NCBI RefSeq assembly: GCF_946223165.1
Contig: NZ_CAMIBP010000001.1
Coordinates: 97,670 to 161,669 of the forward strand
DNA: 64,000 bases
From: an uncultured Corynebacterium sp.
Lineage (GTDB): Bacteria > Actinomycetota > Actinomycetes > Mycobacteriales > Mycobacteriaceae
Direction of reading: 5' to 3'
The position numbers were made by a program, and so were the translations under genes. The notes under the pieces were generated by a model. The model saw only the letters and a program-made list of their open reading frames with translations. It was not told the origin of the DNA and made no database searches. Each line of letters opens with the position of its first letter. The first letter of the stretch is position 1. Below, piece by piece: positions 33,434-41,554 of the stretch.

Positions 33434-34327
33434 CTAGACCCAGTAGGAGACGCGGAAACGCCACTGGCGCATGGCGCCGGCGGCAAGCAGGATGCCCACG
33501 ACGGTGCAGCCCAAGACGATCCACCAGTGGTAGGCCTCCACGTCCTGGCCGATCATGGGGGCGCGGACAATTTCCATGTAGTGGTACAGCGGGTTGAGCT
33601 CAGCGATGCGGGCGCGGCTGGCGACCTCACCCCCCTGTTCCGTCAAGGTGGAGGTGGTCCACACAATCGGGGTGACGTAGAACAGTAGCTGGACTAGTGC
33701 GTCGAGCAGCGGGGCAACATCACGGTAGCGGGTGGCGACGATGCCGAAGAGCATGGCCACCCACACGCCGTTGACCAGCAGTAGCGCCAGGCCCGGGAGG
33801 AAGAGGAAGAACTCCCAGCCCAGGTGGCGCGGGAAGATGAGAATGAGTGCTACCCAGATGATGAGGTTGTGCACCAGGAAGAGCGTCTGGCGCCACACCA
33901 GGCGGTAGACGTGCACCGACAGTGCCGAGGGCAGCTGCTTGATGAGGCCCTCGTTGTCAATGAAGATCGTCGCGCCTTCCTTGATGCAGCCCGAGATGAA
34001 GTTCCACATGATGAGGCCCACCGTGACGTGCGGCAGGAACTCACCCACGGGGATCTGGAAGAGCATGGAGTACAGCAGGCCCAGGGCCGCGGCCATCACG
34101 CCGGTGGCGATGGTGATCCAGAACGGTCCCAGGACGGAGCGGCGGTAGCGCTGCTTGATGTCTTGGAGGCCCAGCTTGAGCCAGAGCTCGTGTTGCTGGC
34201 CGCCACGCACCAGATCCGCGAAGGCGGCGCGAAGGGTCATGGACTCCGACTTCGGAGCCTCACCCTGCGGGGGCGCGGTCATGCGGGCGACATCGGCGCG
34301 CAATTGAGTAGTATTCTGCACCCTCAA
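33434..34327 (-). CDS. wzm: Galactan ABC exporter, permease subunit
   Basis: A 297-residue ABC-2 permease with six spans (roughly residues 65-285) and the family block ELWLKLGLQDIKQRYRRSVLGPFW before TM1. Partner of Wzt in galactan export (Rv3783 homologue). The frame begins with TTG at 34327; GTG at 34321 or a later ATG is possible, as the first 30 residues are polar and not conserved. Confidence 0.92.
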   Translation of the reverse strand: MRVQNTTQLRADVARMTAPPQGEAPKSESMTLRAAFADLVRGGQQHELWLKLGLQDIKQRYRRSVLGPFWITIATGVMAAALGLLYSMLFQIPVGEFLPHVTVGLIMWNFISGCIKEGATIFIDNEGLIKQLPSALSVHVYRLVWRQTLFLVHNLIIWVALILIFPRHLGWEFFLFLPGLALLLVNGVWVAMLFGIVATRYRDVAPLLDALVQLLFYVTPIVWTTSTLTEQGGEVASRARIAELNPLYHYMEIVRAPMIGQDVEAYHWWIVLGCTVVGILLAAGAMRQWRFRVSYWV

Positions 34328-34440
34328 TACCCTAGCCTTTGTGGGGCGCTGGGGACCATTGCGACGCTGCTACCAGCGGAAAAACTAATGTCCGGGGGAC
34401 GGTATAGAGTAGGGGGTCGTAATTTGCGAGGAGGGATTTG

Positions 34441-35754
34441 ATGACGTCCTATGACGCCGCCAGCGTCCGTGGCCTGTACACCGGGTTGTCGGATGGGTGG
34501 ACGTACCTCAACGCGCATTCCGCGCCGCAGGTGGCGGAAAGAGTCTCCGCCGGCGTTGCACGGTCCTTCCGCATGGCTAATACCGTTGCCGCTGATTCCG
34601 CCTTTGACGGGCCTTCCGGCACGCACTCCGCGGCCCTGCCCACTGGTGCGCTGGAGGGTGACGGGTTTATCGCCGCCGCCCGCATGGCGGTGGCCGACCT
34701 CGTGGGCGCGCGCCCCGAGGCCGTGGTGTTGGGGCCCTCCCTGCCGGGTCTGTACCAGTCCCTGTCCCGCGCCGTGCGCCCGCTGCTGCGCCACAATTCC
34801 TCCGTGGTGCTGTCGCGCCTGGATCCGCCGCAGCTTTACGGTGCGTTTGCGCAGGATGGACTGGTTTCTGGTTCAGGTACTGGTTTTGGTTCTGGTTCTG
34901 CGGCAGGCGTTGGCGCCGGTGCGGCGTCGGTGCGGTGGGCGCAGCCGGACCTGGGCACGGGTGAGCTGCCCGCGTATCAGTACGAGGAGCTCGTAGATGG
35001 GTCCACCCGCCTCGTGGCGTTCTCCGCGGCGCACGAGCTGCTGGGCACGGTGGCGCCGGTGGATGACATCATCGAGGCCGTGCGCGGGCGCTCCCGCGCG
35101 TGGACGCTGCTGGACGTTTCCGCCCTGGCGCCTTACCGGCCCCTTGACATTGACGCCCTCGGTGCCGACATCCTGGGCATCGACCTGGCGCAGCTCGGCG
35201 GGCCGCAGATCGCGGCGCTCGTCTTCCGTGACACTGCGATGTTTAAGCGCTTGGGCACCGTCAACCCCGCCGTAGCCGGGCACACCGCCGCGAAGCTCGA
35301 GAACCCCGTCTCCGCGGGGTTGGCCGGCGGCGTAGGCCCGCTAGTCGATCACCTGGCCTCCCTGGCTGACAGCGGCCGCGGTTCCCGCCGCAAGCGCCTC
35401 CACGCATCCATGGCGGCGCTCCAAAACTACGTCGACGATCTCCGCGCGGACCTGTACATCTACCTGAGCACGCTGAGCCAGGTGCACATCCTGGGCTACA
35501 CCGGCGAAGCCGCCGCGAACGCCTCGGATGATCGCCTGCCCCGGCTCACCTTCGCCGTCCAAGGCGTGCCCGCGGAGACCGTGCACCAGCGCCTCTTCGA
35601 CAACGGACTGGTCACCACCCTGGCCCCGCGCACCCCGCTGCTCACCGAGATGGGGCTGGAGGAGATCGGCGGCGGCGTCACCGTGGCGCTTGGGCCGTTT
35701 AACACCCACGCGGATATTGAGAACCTCACGCGCGTGGTGGCTTCGCTCGCATGA
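34441..35754 (+). CDS. Class V aminotransferase-like protein lacking the PLP lysine
   Basis: A 437-residue fold-type I protein of the NifS/isopenicillin-N-epimerase-like class, corresponding by position to Rv3778c beside the galactan locus. Where cysteine desulfurases have 'S-x-H-K-x-x-G-P-x-G', this protein reads DLAQLGGPQIA: the Schiff-base lysine position is Gln. A Gly/Ser-rich linker (residues about 142-160) is inserted. It may be a non-catalytic or PLP-independent relative. ATG 34441 follows GGAGGG. It is divergent from wzm. Confidence 0.7.
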   Translation: MTSYDAASVRGLYTGLSDGWTYLNAHSAPQVAERVSAGVARSFRMANTVAADSAFDGPSGTHSAALPTGALEGDGFIAAARMAVADLVGARPEAVVLGPSLPGLYQSLSRAVRPLLRHNSSVVLSRLDPPQLYGAFAQDGLVSGSGTGFGSGSAAGVGAGAASVRWAQPDLGTGELPAYQYEELVDGSTRLVAFSAAHELLGTVAPVDDIIEAVRGRSRAWTLLDVSALAPYRPLDIDALGADILGIDLAQLGGPQIAALVFRDTAMFKRLGTVNPAVAGHTAAKLENPVSAGLAGGVGPLVDHLASLADSGRGSRRKRLHASMAALQNYVDDLRADLYIYLSTLSQVHILGYTGEAAANASDDRLPRLTFAVQGVPAETVHQRLFDNGLVTTLAPRTPLLTEMGLEEIGGGVTVALGPFNTHADIENLTRVVASLA

Positions 35755-35821
35755 CGCGCATAAATGGGCGACCTCCTGGGGCGTGTGGGGGTGCGGCAAG
35801 GAGGGCGCAGTGCCCGGGCGG

Positions 35822-36778
35822 TTAGACCTGAAGCACCAGTGTGCCCGTGACCTCGCCGGAGTCGAGGGCCTCGTGGGCGCGGGCGGCATCGGCAAGCGCA
35901 AACGTGCCGTGCAGGGCGTGGCGGACGCGGCCATCGGCCAGCATGGGCCAGACATGCTCGACGGTCTCCGCGACGATGGCGGCCTTGGCCTCCAGCGGGC
36001 GGGAGCGCACCGTGGTGCCCTGGATGCTCAGGCGCTTGCCCACGAGGACACCCAGGTTGATCTCCTCCTTGGTGCCGCCCTGCATGCCGATGATGACTAG
36101 GTGGCCGTCCGTGGCCAGGGCCTTGAGGTTCTGCTTGAGATACTTCGCGCCGATGATGTCCAGAATGACGTCACACTGGTTTGTGAGTTCCTCGGCGAAG
36201 TCCTGCTCCTTGTAATTGATGAGGACGTCGGCACCGAGCTCCCGGCAGCGCTCCAGCTTCTGCGCGGAGCCTGCCGTGACGGCCACGCGGGCGCCGAGCG
36301 CCTTGGCCACCTGGATGGCGAACGTGCCGATGCCGCCCCCGCCGCCGTGGATGAGCACCGTTTGGCCAGCGGTGAGACCGGCCTCCATGACGAGATTGGA
36401 CCAGACCGTGCAGGCGACCTCGATGACGGCGGCGGTCTCCTCGAAGGAATAGCCTTCCGGCAGCGGGGTGAGCTGGCCTACTGGGACGGCGACGTATTCG
36501 GCGTAGCCGCCGCCGGCCAGCAGCGCGCCGACCTTGTCGCCCGCAGCGCGGCCGGTCGTGCCTGGGTCCACGATGACGCCGGCGACCTCGAGGCCGATGA
36601 TGTCTGTCGCGCCCGGCGGCGGCGGGTAGTGGCCGCGGGCCTGCAGCAGGTCCGCGCGGTTGACGCCGGCGGCCTTGACTTGGATCAGGACCTCGCCGTC
36701 CTGGAGCGTGGGCGTGTCGGCCTCGCCCAGGTCGAGGGCGCGGGGATCGTCAGGATTGGTCTGGATGATTGCTTTCAT
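35822..36778 (-). CDS. Quinone oxidoreductase (MDR family, zinc-independent)
   Basis: A 318-residue medium-chain reductase of the QOR/PIG3 type. The N-terminal block GVNRADLLQARGHYPPPPG and the NADPH site HGGGGGIG are typical; no zinc-binding cysteines are present. It reduces quinones or enones with NADPH in the cytoplasm. It corresponds by location to Rv3777. TACCCT 8 nt upstream (other strand 36787-36792) suggests a leaderless start. The 15-mer motif is read here as LADAARA. Confidence 0.88.
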   Translation of the reverse strand: MKAIIQTNPDDPRALDLGEADTPTLQDGEVLIQVKAAGVNRADLLQARGHYPPPPGATDIIGLEVAGVIVDPGTTGRAAGDKVGALLAGGGYAEYVAVPVGQLTPLPEGYSFEETAAVIEVACTVWSNLVMEAGLTAGQTVLIHGGGGGIGTFAIQVAKALGARVAVTAGSAQKLERCRELGADVLINYKEQDFAEELTNQCDVILDIIGAKYLKQNLKALATDGHLVIIGMQGGTKEEINLGVLVGKRLSIQGTTVRSRPLEAKAAIVAETVEHVWPMLADGRVRHALHGTFALADAARAHEALDSGEVTGTLVLQV

Positions 36779-36801
36779 GCCACCCGAGGGTAGCGGACAT
36801 G

Positions 36802-37707
36802 TCAGGCGAGGGTTGCCGAAAACGCCAGCCAATCCTGGCTGTTGAGGTAGGCATTCGCCAGCCCGCCCGCGGTGGCGCCTGCGCCGATGGCCACCGGCAC
36901 CGTCGCCGAGGGGTTGGTCACGTTGCCCACGGCCCAGATGCGCGGGTCCGAGGTCTGCCCGGCGGCATCGACGGCCAGGACGTTGCCCAGACCGTGCGGC
37001 AGATCCACGCGGTCCAAGTGCAGGTTGTCCAGGAAGGAATCCTGCGGACGGAAGGTGGGGGAGACGAACAGGGCGTCCACCTCCACCGGGTCCGCGCCGC
37101 CCAACAAGACCTGGCCGTTCTGGAAGGCCAGGACCTCCTCGTCCACGATGGTCATGCCGCGGCCCTCCATGACCTCGCGATCCTGCGGGTGGATGCGCGC
37201 GCCCGCCGCGAAGTACGTGACGTCGTCGGACCACTGGTGCATCATGAGCGCCAACGGCGTCGAGTCTTCGCCCGTGCCCAGCACGCCCAGGCGCTGGCCC
37301 GCGTGCTCGTAGGCGTGGCAGTACGGGCAGTGCAGGACCGTGTCGCCCCAGCCTTGGCTGAGGCCCGGGACCTCCGGCAGCTCATCCGTGACGCCCGTGG
37401 CCACGATGAGCGTGCGGGCCTTGACCTTGTCTTGTGAGAACACGACGGTCAGAGACTTGGTGACGTTGCGGACCTCGTCGCGCACCACTGTGATGTTGTA
37501 CTTCTCCAATTCCTTGCGGCCGCGGGCCAGGAACTCCGCCGGATCCGCGCCGTCGTGGCCCAGCACCCCGTGCATGGCCGCCGCTGGCGCGTTGCGCGGC
37601 TCCCCGCCATCGATCACCACGACCTTGCGCCGGGCGCGGCCCAGGATCTGGGCGGCCTGCAGGCCCGCCGGGCCCGCGCCGATGATGACGCAATCGAAGG
37701 TTTCCAT
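36802..37707 (-). CDS. Thioredoxin reductase-like FAD/NAD(P) oxidoreductase
   Basis: A 301-residue two-domain flavoprotein. FAD motif GAGPAGLQAA is at the N-terminus, the redox pair is in HCPYCHAYE, and the late NATNP-type block is WAVGNVTNP. It resembles the group of small thioredoxin reductase-like proteins with C-x-x-C that act on unknown disulfides. The ATG at 37707 follows AGGAGAA. It is separated from the quinone oxidoreductase by 23 bases and probably co-transcribed. Confidence 0.85.
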   Translation of the reverse strand: METFDCVIIGAGPAGLQAAQILGRARRKVVVIDGGEPRNAPAAAMHGVLGHDGADPAEFLARGRKELEKYNITVVRDEVRNVTKSLTVVFSQDKVKARTLIVATGVTDELPEVPGLSQGWGDTVLHCPYCHAYEHAGQRLGVLGTGEDSTPLALMMHQWSDDVTYFAAGARIHPQDREVMEGRGMTIVDEEVLAFQNGQVLLGGADPVEVDALFVSPTFRPQDSFLDNLHLDRVDLPHGLGNVLAVDAAGQTSDPRIWAVGNVTNPSATVPVAIGAGATAGGLANAYLNSQDWLAFSATLA

Positions 37708-37790
37708 GGCTTCTCCTGACTCTTTAGGAATCGACCTAGTCAGTTTAGTAGTCTTAGAAGGTCGAACGCGGTGCACGCCGCGCCAGACGA

Positions 37791-37875
37791 GGAGACGTGG
37801 CAGAGCGGCCGAATGCACTGGTCTTGAAAACCAGCGTGGGTCAAACCACCGCGGGTTCAAATCCCGCCGTCTCCG
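37791..37875 (+). tRNA. tRNA-Ser (anticodon TGA)
   Basis: Acceptor stem GGAGACG (37791-37797) pairs with CGTCTCC (37868-37874), discriminator G. The anticodon stem CTGGT/ACCAG encloses TGA at 37825-37827, and a long variable arm marks a serine tRNA. CCA is not encoded. Confidence 0.95.
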
Positions 37876-37893
37876 CAAACTACATTTCCCCTG

Positions 37894-38205
37894 GTGAGTG
37901 TTCACCGGGGGTTTGTTGTATCTGTGCTGGTCAGTGGCGTGATACCGCCGCGCGGTGCGGACCCCGCACCAATGACGCCCGAGGTCCCGGTCGGATCCAT
38001 GACTGCGGTGGCCGAACCGACGCCGATCGCGATGGGCGCGGATGCCACTGCGACCGTGCCGATGGCTGCGACGGGGGAGAAGGCGGCATCGGCAAGCGTG
38101 ATGCGCGGCCGACTGGCCAATACCGGCGTGGAGCTGGGCGGTCTGCTGGGCCTGGCGGCGTTGTGCATCGTCGCGGGCCTGATCCTCAGCCGCAAGCGGG
38201 TCTAG
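37894..38205 (+). pseudogene. Truncated sortase-anchored surface protein
   Basis: A 103-codon frame beginning with GTG 19 bases after tRNA-Ser. The end is a complete cell-wall sorting signal: LANTG, a hydrophobic span and a final SRKRV. The part before it is low-complexity Ala/Pro/Thr and has no signal peptide, so this is probably the 3' end of a larger LPxTG-type protein whose front has been lost. An exact copy of the 15-mer (38083-38097) lies just before the LANTG codons. Confidence 0.55.
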
Positions 38206-38263
38206 TGCCACAGTGGTTCCCACGACCAGCTCTTTCGATGACGGGATGCTGTCGCTTTAGCCG

Positions 38264-39523
38264 TCAATAAAGTCCTGCGAGTGGCACCACGTAGGTCCCA
38301 TCCTCGCGGCGGTAGTGCTGCTCGCCGCAGTGCACAAGCACCTTGCGCACCGGGCGCGTGTGGTTCGCCTCGAGCCAGTTGAGATGCGCGACGTCGTCCT
38401 CGCGGACGTCGCCGGAGAGCTTTGCTTCGAGGGCGACGATGGTGCCGTCCGTGCCCTCGATGATGACGTCAATTTCGTGGTTACCGCGCCGGGTGCGCAG
38501 GTGGTAGACGCTGGCACCGTCCACCTCGGCGGCGACGCGGGCGGTGAGGACAACAAGGGACTCGAAAAGCTGGGCAAACTCCTGGCTGGACTGCGGGGAA
38601 CCGTCGAGCAGTCGCGTCTCGCTGTAATTGAGCAGGCGTGCCGCCAGGCCGGGATCGCATAGGTGGTGCTTGGGTGACTTGGCCATCGTCGCCAGGGTTT
38701 GTCCGACGGGCAGCCAGGCCGGCAGGGGCTCCAGGATCATGAGCTGCTCCAGCAGATCCCTGTAGGTCTGCGAGGAGGACTTGGAAGGCTTGGAACCCTC
38801 GCCGGGCGTCGCGGCGTCCAGGATTTCGGAGTAGCTCGCCGTCGTCGCGGTCGCGGCCGCATACGCGCGCAGCCACGCCATGACGAGTGTTGGTTGGCGC
38901 ACCTTGAGCCCTTGATCGGCGAACTCCTTTGACACGATGCGCTCGAGATAGGAATTGAGGCGCTGCGTGCGAATTGCGGGTGGCAGTCCCGAGATGGTGG
39001 GCAGGCCCGAGGCGCAGATTTCCCTCGCGTAGTCGGTAATGGAGACGTCGAGTGTGCCCGGGGTGAGCGTCGGTTCTTCCCCGTGGAGGAGGGACCGCAG
39101 GGACAGTAGGGGCTTGCCGATACCGCGCTCGGCCAGGGTGAAGGGCCGCATGCGGAGCTTGTCAATGCGGCCCGCACCGCTGTGGATCGCCTCAGCTTGC
39201 TCCGGCGCCGCGCTGCCCGTGAGGAGGAAAGTGCCGGGTGCGGCGCCATTGTCGACGGCTCGGCGCACTATGTTCCACAGTTGAGGTTGGAATTGCCACT
39301 CGTCGAGGAGGACGGGGCCCTCAATCGCTGAGCCGTCCTTGAATGTGGCGAGAGCCAGCGCAGCCGTTGCTGGATCGTCTAGCCGCCATGTGGTGCGTAC
39401 GCGTTGCGACGCGGTCTCCGTCTTGCCCACGCCCTTGGGGCCCTCAATAGCGATCGCGGGGAGGTAGGGCAAGTACGCATCGAGCGCGTCATCGAGGACG
39501 CGTCGCGAGTATGTGTTTGGCAT
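38264..39523 (-). CDS. AAA (AAA_14) ATPase with DUF4143
   Basis: A 419-residue protein: an N-terminal P-loop ATPase (Walker A EGPKGVGKT, Walker B VLLDEW, LLTGSAAP sensor) and a C-terminal DUF4143 domain with the PD-(D/E)xK-like pattern EIDVIIEG...VALEAKL. These proteins are common, poorly understood ATPases with a possible nuclease-like tail. It lies downstream of four 23-bp direct repeats that cover its promoter. A remnant of a second such gene is at 56550. Confidence 0.88.
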   Translation of the reverse strand: MPNTYSRRVLDDALDAYLPYLPAIAIEGPKGVGKTETASQRVRTTWRLDDPATAALALATFKDGSAIEGPVLLDEWQFQPQLWNIVRRAVDNGAAPGTFLLTGSAAPEQAEAIHSGAGRIDKLRMRPFTLAERGIGKPLLSLRSLLHGEEPTLTPGTLDVSITDYAREICASGLPTISGLPPAIRTQRLNSYLERIVSKEFADQGLKVRQPTLVMAWLRAYAAATATTASYSEILDAATPGEGSKPSKSSSQTYRDLLEQLMILEPLPAWLPVGQTLATMAKSPKHHLCDPGLAARLLNYSETRLLDGSPQSSQEFAQLFESLVVLTARVAAEVDGASVYHLRTRRGNHEIDVIIEGTDGTIVALEAKLSGDVREDDVAHLNWLEANHTRPVRKVLVHCGEQHYRREDGTYVVPLAGLY

Positions 39524-39546
39524 GGCATCAACCTGGGGAAATCTAC

Positions 39547-39638
39547 TCTAGCAATCGGATTTTCACCATTCTAGCAGTCGAATTTTTACGTTTCTAGCAA
39601 CCGAATTTTCACCGATCTAGCAGTCTGATTTGTCGGCG
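39547..39638. repeat. Four tandem 23-bp repeats
   Basis: Units start at 39547, 39570, 39593 and 39616, each beginning TCTAGCA and carrying a (G/A)ATTTT core (consensus TCTAGCARTCGAATTTTCAC). Read on the minus strand, each unit contributes a TGCTAGA segment, resembling an extended -10 before the ATPase gene. Period 23 bp means about two helical turns, so proteins bound to the units would stack on one face. Confidence 0.75.
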
Positions 39639-39644
39639 AAAATG

Positions 39645-40649
39645 TCAGCGCTGCTGCTCCAACCACGCGTTTATCCCGCCGCGCAGCGACACCACGCCGG
39701 TAAAACCCCGCTCCCGCAGGGCGGCGACGGCCTGGGCGGAGCGCACCCCGCCGGCGCAGTGGATGACCGCGTTCTCGTCCTTGCCCAGCGCGGGGTCCTC
39801 GCCGGCCAGGATGCGGTCGAGCAGGAAGTGCTCGGAGTCCGGAATCTGGGCCTGCGCTCGCTCGACATCCGTGCGCACGTCGATGACGCGCCAGCCGGCG
39901 GGGATGGTGCGGGTCTCGGCGGCATCGGTGGCAGGGCGCTGCGGCACCGCGCCGGAGGACACGAGGGGGATGTATTCCCAGGTCCCGGACAGGGCGTCGA
40001 GGTAGCCGAGCGTGCCGATGAGCGGCTGGCCCACGCCGGTGAGGATCTTCAGTGCCTCCAGTGCCATCGCGCTGCCGACGATGCCCACCACCGGGCCCAG
40101 CACGCCCGCCTGGGAGCAGCTGGGCACCGAGCCGGGCGCGGGTGACTGCGGGAAGACGTCCTCGTAGACGGGGCCGCGGCCGGACCAGAAGACGGACATC
40201 TGCGCGTCGTATCCCAGGATGGAGGCCCAGATGTGCGGAATGCCCAGCTCGTGGCACGCCCAGGAGGCCAGGTAGCGGGCCTCGAAGTTATCGGAGCCGT
40301 CCAGGAGGACGTCGGCGCCCTTGAGCTGCTCGAGGGCGGTTGCTACTTCGAGGCGGCCGAACTCAGTCACCTCTACTGCGGGGTTTAAAGCTTTCATCGC
40401 CGTGGCCGCCGATGCCGTCTTGGGCCGGCCGATCGCGGCATCGGTGTGGATGACCTGGCGCTGGAGGTTGGACTCGGAGACGACGTCGTCATCGAAGAGC
40501 AGGATGCGGCCCACGCCGGCGCCGGCCAGGTAGAGCAGCGCGGGCGAGCCCAGGCCGCCGGCGCCGATGACGGCGACGGTCGCTTTCGCCAGCGTGGCCT
40601 GACCTTCTGCGCCCCACAGCGCCTCCTGGCGCGCGTAGCGGCTACTCAA
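39645..40649 (-). CDS. moeB: MoeB/ThiF-like adenylyltransferase with rhodanese domain
   Basis: A 334-residue two-domain protein: an E1-like adenylation domain (GAGGLGSPALLYLAGAGVG, ATP-binding Asp/Arg in DNLQRQ-like SESNLQRQ) and a C-terminal rhodanese domain with active Cys in IHCAGGVRS. It adenylates the MoaD C-terminal Gly-Gly and can supply sulfur for thiocarboxylation. Only one of the usual zinc cysteines is obvious. It begins with TTG inside the last codons of moaE (8-base overlap), so it is translationally coupled. Confidence 0.85.
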   Translation of the reverse strand: MSSRYARQEALWGAEGQATLAKATVAVIGAGGLGSPALLYLAGAGVGRILLFDDDVVSESNLQRQVIHTDAAIGRPKTASAATAMKALNPAVEVTEFGRLEVATALEQLKGADVLLDGSDNFEARYLASWACHELGIPHIWASILGYDAQMSVFWSGRGPVYEDVFPQSPAPGSVPSCSQAGVLGPVVGIVGSAMALEALKILTGVGQPLIGTLGYLDALSGTWEYIPLVSSGAVPQRPATDAAETRTIPAGWRVIDVRTDVERAQAQIPDSEHFLLDRILAGEDPALGKDENAVIHCAGGVRSAQAVAALRERGFTGVVSLRGGINAWLEQQR

Positions 40650-41088
40650 GGCCCACCCAATTCGCCGAGCCGTCCGCGTGCCGCTGCTCCTTCCAGATGG
40701 GTACCTCCGCCTTGACGCGATCCGCCAGCGTCTCCGCGGCGTGGAAGGCGTCGTGTCGGTGCGCGGCGGCCGCGACCACGACGAACGCCGAGTCGCCCAC
40801 GCGCAGATCGCCCGTGCGGTGCGCGCACCACAGCCGCGTGGCCGGGAACTGCGCGGAGACCTCCGCCGCCACGCGCTCGATCTCGGCCTGCGCCGACGGG
40901 TGCGCGGTGTAGGTGAGCAGCTCCACGCCGCCCCGGCCGCCGTCGTGATCGCGCACGACGCCGTCGAACGTCACCACCGCGCCCATCGCCGCCGTCGCGA
41001 CCTCGGGCACCACGATGGGCGCATCCGTCATGGACGCGCCCAGCACGATCCCGGTCTGCTCCTTCACGTACTCAGGGTCAGTGCCCAT
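40642..41088 (-). CDS. moaE: Molybdopterin synthase catalytic subunit
   Basis: A 148-residue MoaE. It converts cyclic pyranopterin phosphate to molybdopterin using sulfur carried by MoaD. Conserved features are FDGVVRDHDGG, the Arg/His block HRTGDLRVGD, and the lysines of KAEVPIWKEQ in the active site. The ATG at 41088 overlaps the end of mog by 11 bases and leaves a usual-length protein. Confidence 0.9.
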   Translation of the reverse strand: MGTDPEYVKEQTGIVLGASMTDAPIVVPEVATAAMGAVVTFDGVVRDHDGGRGGVELLTYTAHPSAQAEIERVAAEVSAQFPATRLWCAHRTGDLRVGDSAFVVVAAAAHRHDAFHAAETLADRVKAEVPIWKEQRHADGSANWVGLE

Positions 41089-41554
41089 GCGTCCCTTCCA
41101 ATTGATCGAGAATGTGCGGCAGCACCGGCTCCAGCACGCGGCAGCCGTCCTTGACCCCGCCCGTCGAGCCCGGCAGCGCCATCGCAAACGTGCGCTCGGT
41201 GACGCCGGCGATCGTGCGCGAGATGACCGCCGTGGGCACGGCCGCCGATGCCGCATAAAACGCCCACGCCAGCCCCGGCAGCTCCTTGGTCAGGTGCGGC
41301 GCGATGGCCTCCACAGTCTGGTCATCCGGCGTGACGCCTGTGCCCCCTGAGGTCAGGAGGACGGCGGGGGCGTCCGCGAAGGCGGCATCGACAGCAGCGG
41401 CGATGTCCGCGTCCGGCACCACGCGGACCTCCACCTCGAGGCCCTGCGCGCGCAGGAACTCCGCAGCGATAGGGCCCGACTTATCCTCGTAGACCCCGGA
41501 CGCCGCGCGGGTAGACGCCACGATGACGATGGCCGAGCGGGGGCGCGACTGCAT
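41078..41554 (-). CDS. mog: Molybdopterin adenylyltransferase (MogA/MoaB family)
   Basis: A 158-residue protein with the MPT-binding motifs TSGGTGVTPDD and ALPGSTGGVKDG. It adenylates molybdopterin before metal insertion by MoeA. Its start overlaps the moeA stop by one base and its end overlaps moaE by 11, fitting a tight moeA-mog-moaE-moeB operon. Confidence 0.9.
   Translation of the reverse strand: MQSRPRSAIVIVASTRAASGVYEDKSGPIAAEFLRAQGLEVEVRVVPDADIAAAVDAAFADAPAVLLTSGGTGVTPDDQTVEAIAPHLTKELPGLAWAFYAASAAVPTAVISRTIAGVTERTFAMALPGSTGGVKDGCRVLEPVLPHILDQLEGTHGH

Noticed and set aside
39547..39638. CRISPR array at the 4 x 23-bp repeats
   Set aside because: Units are contiguous without spacers, and no cas genes are present.
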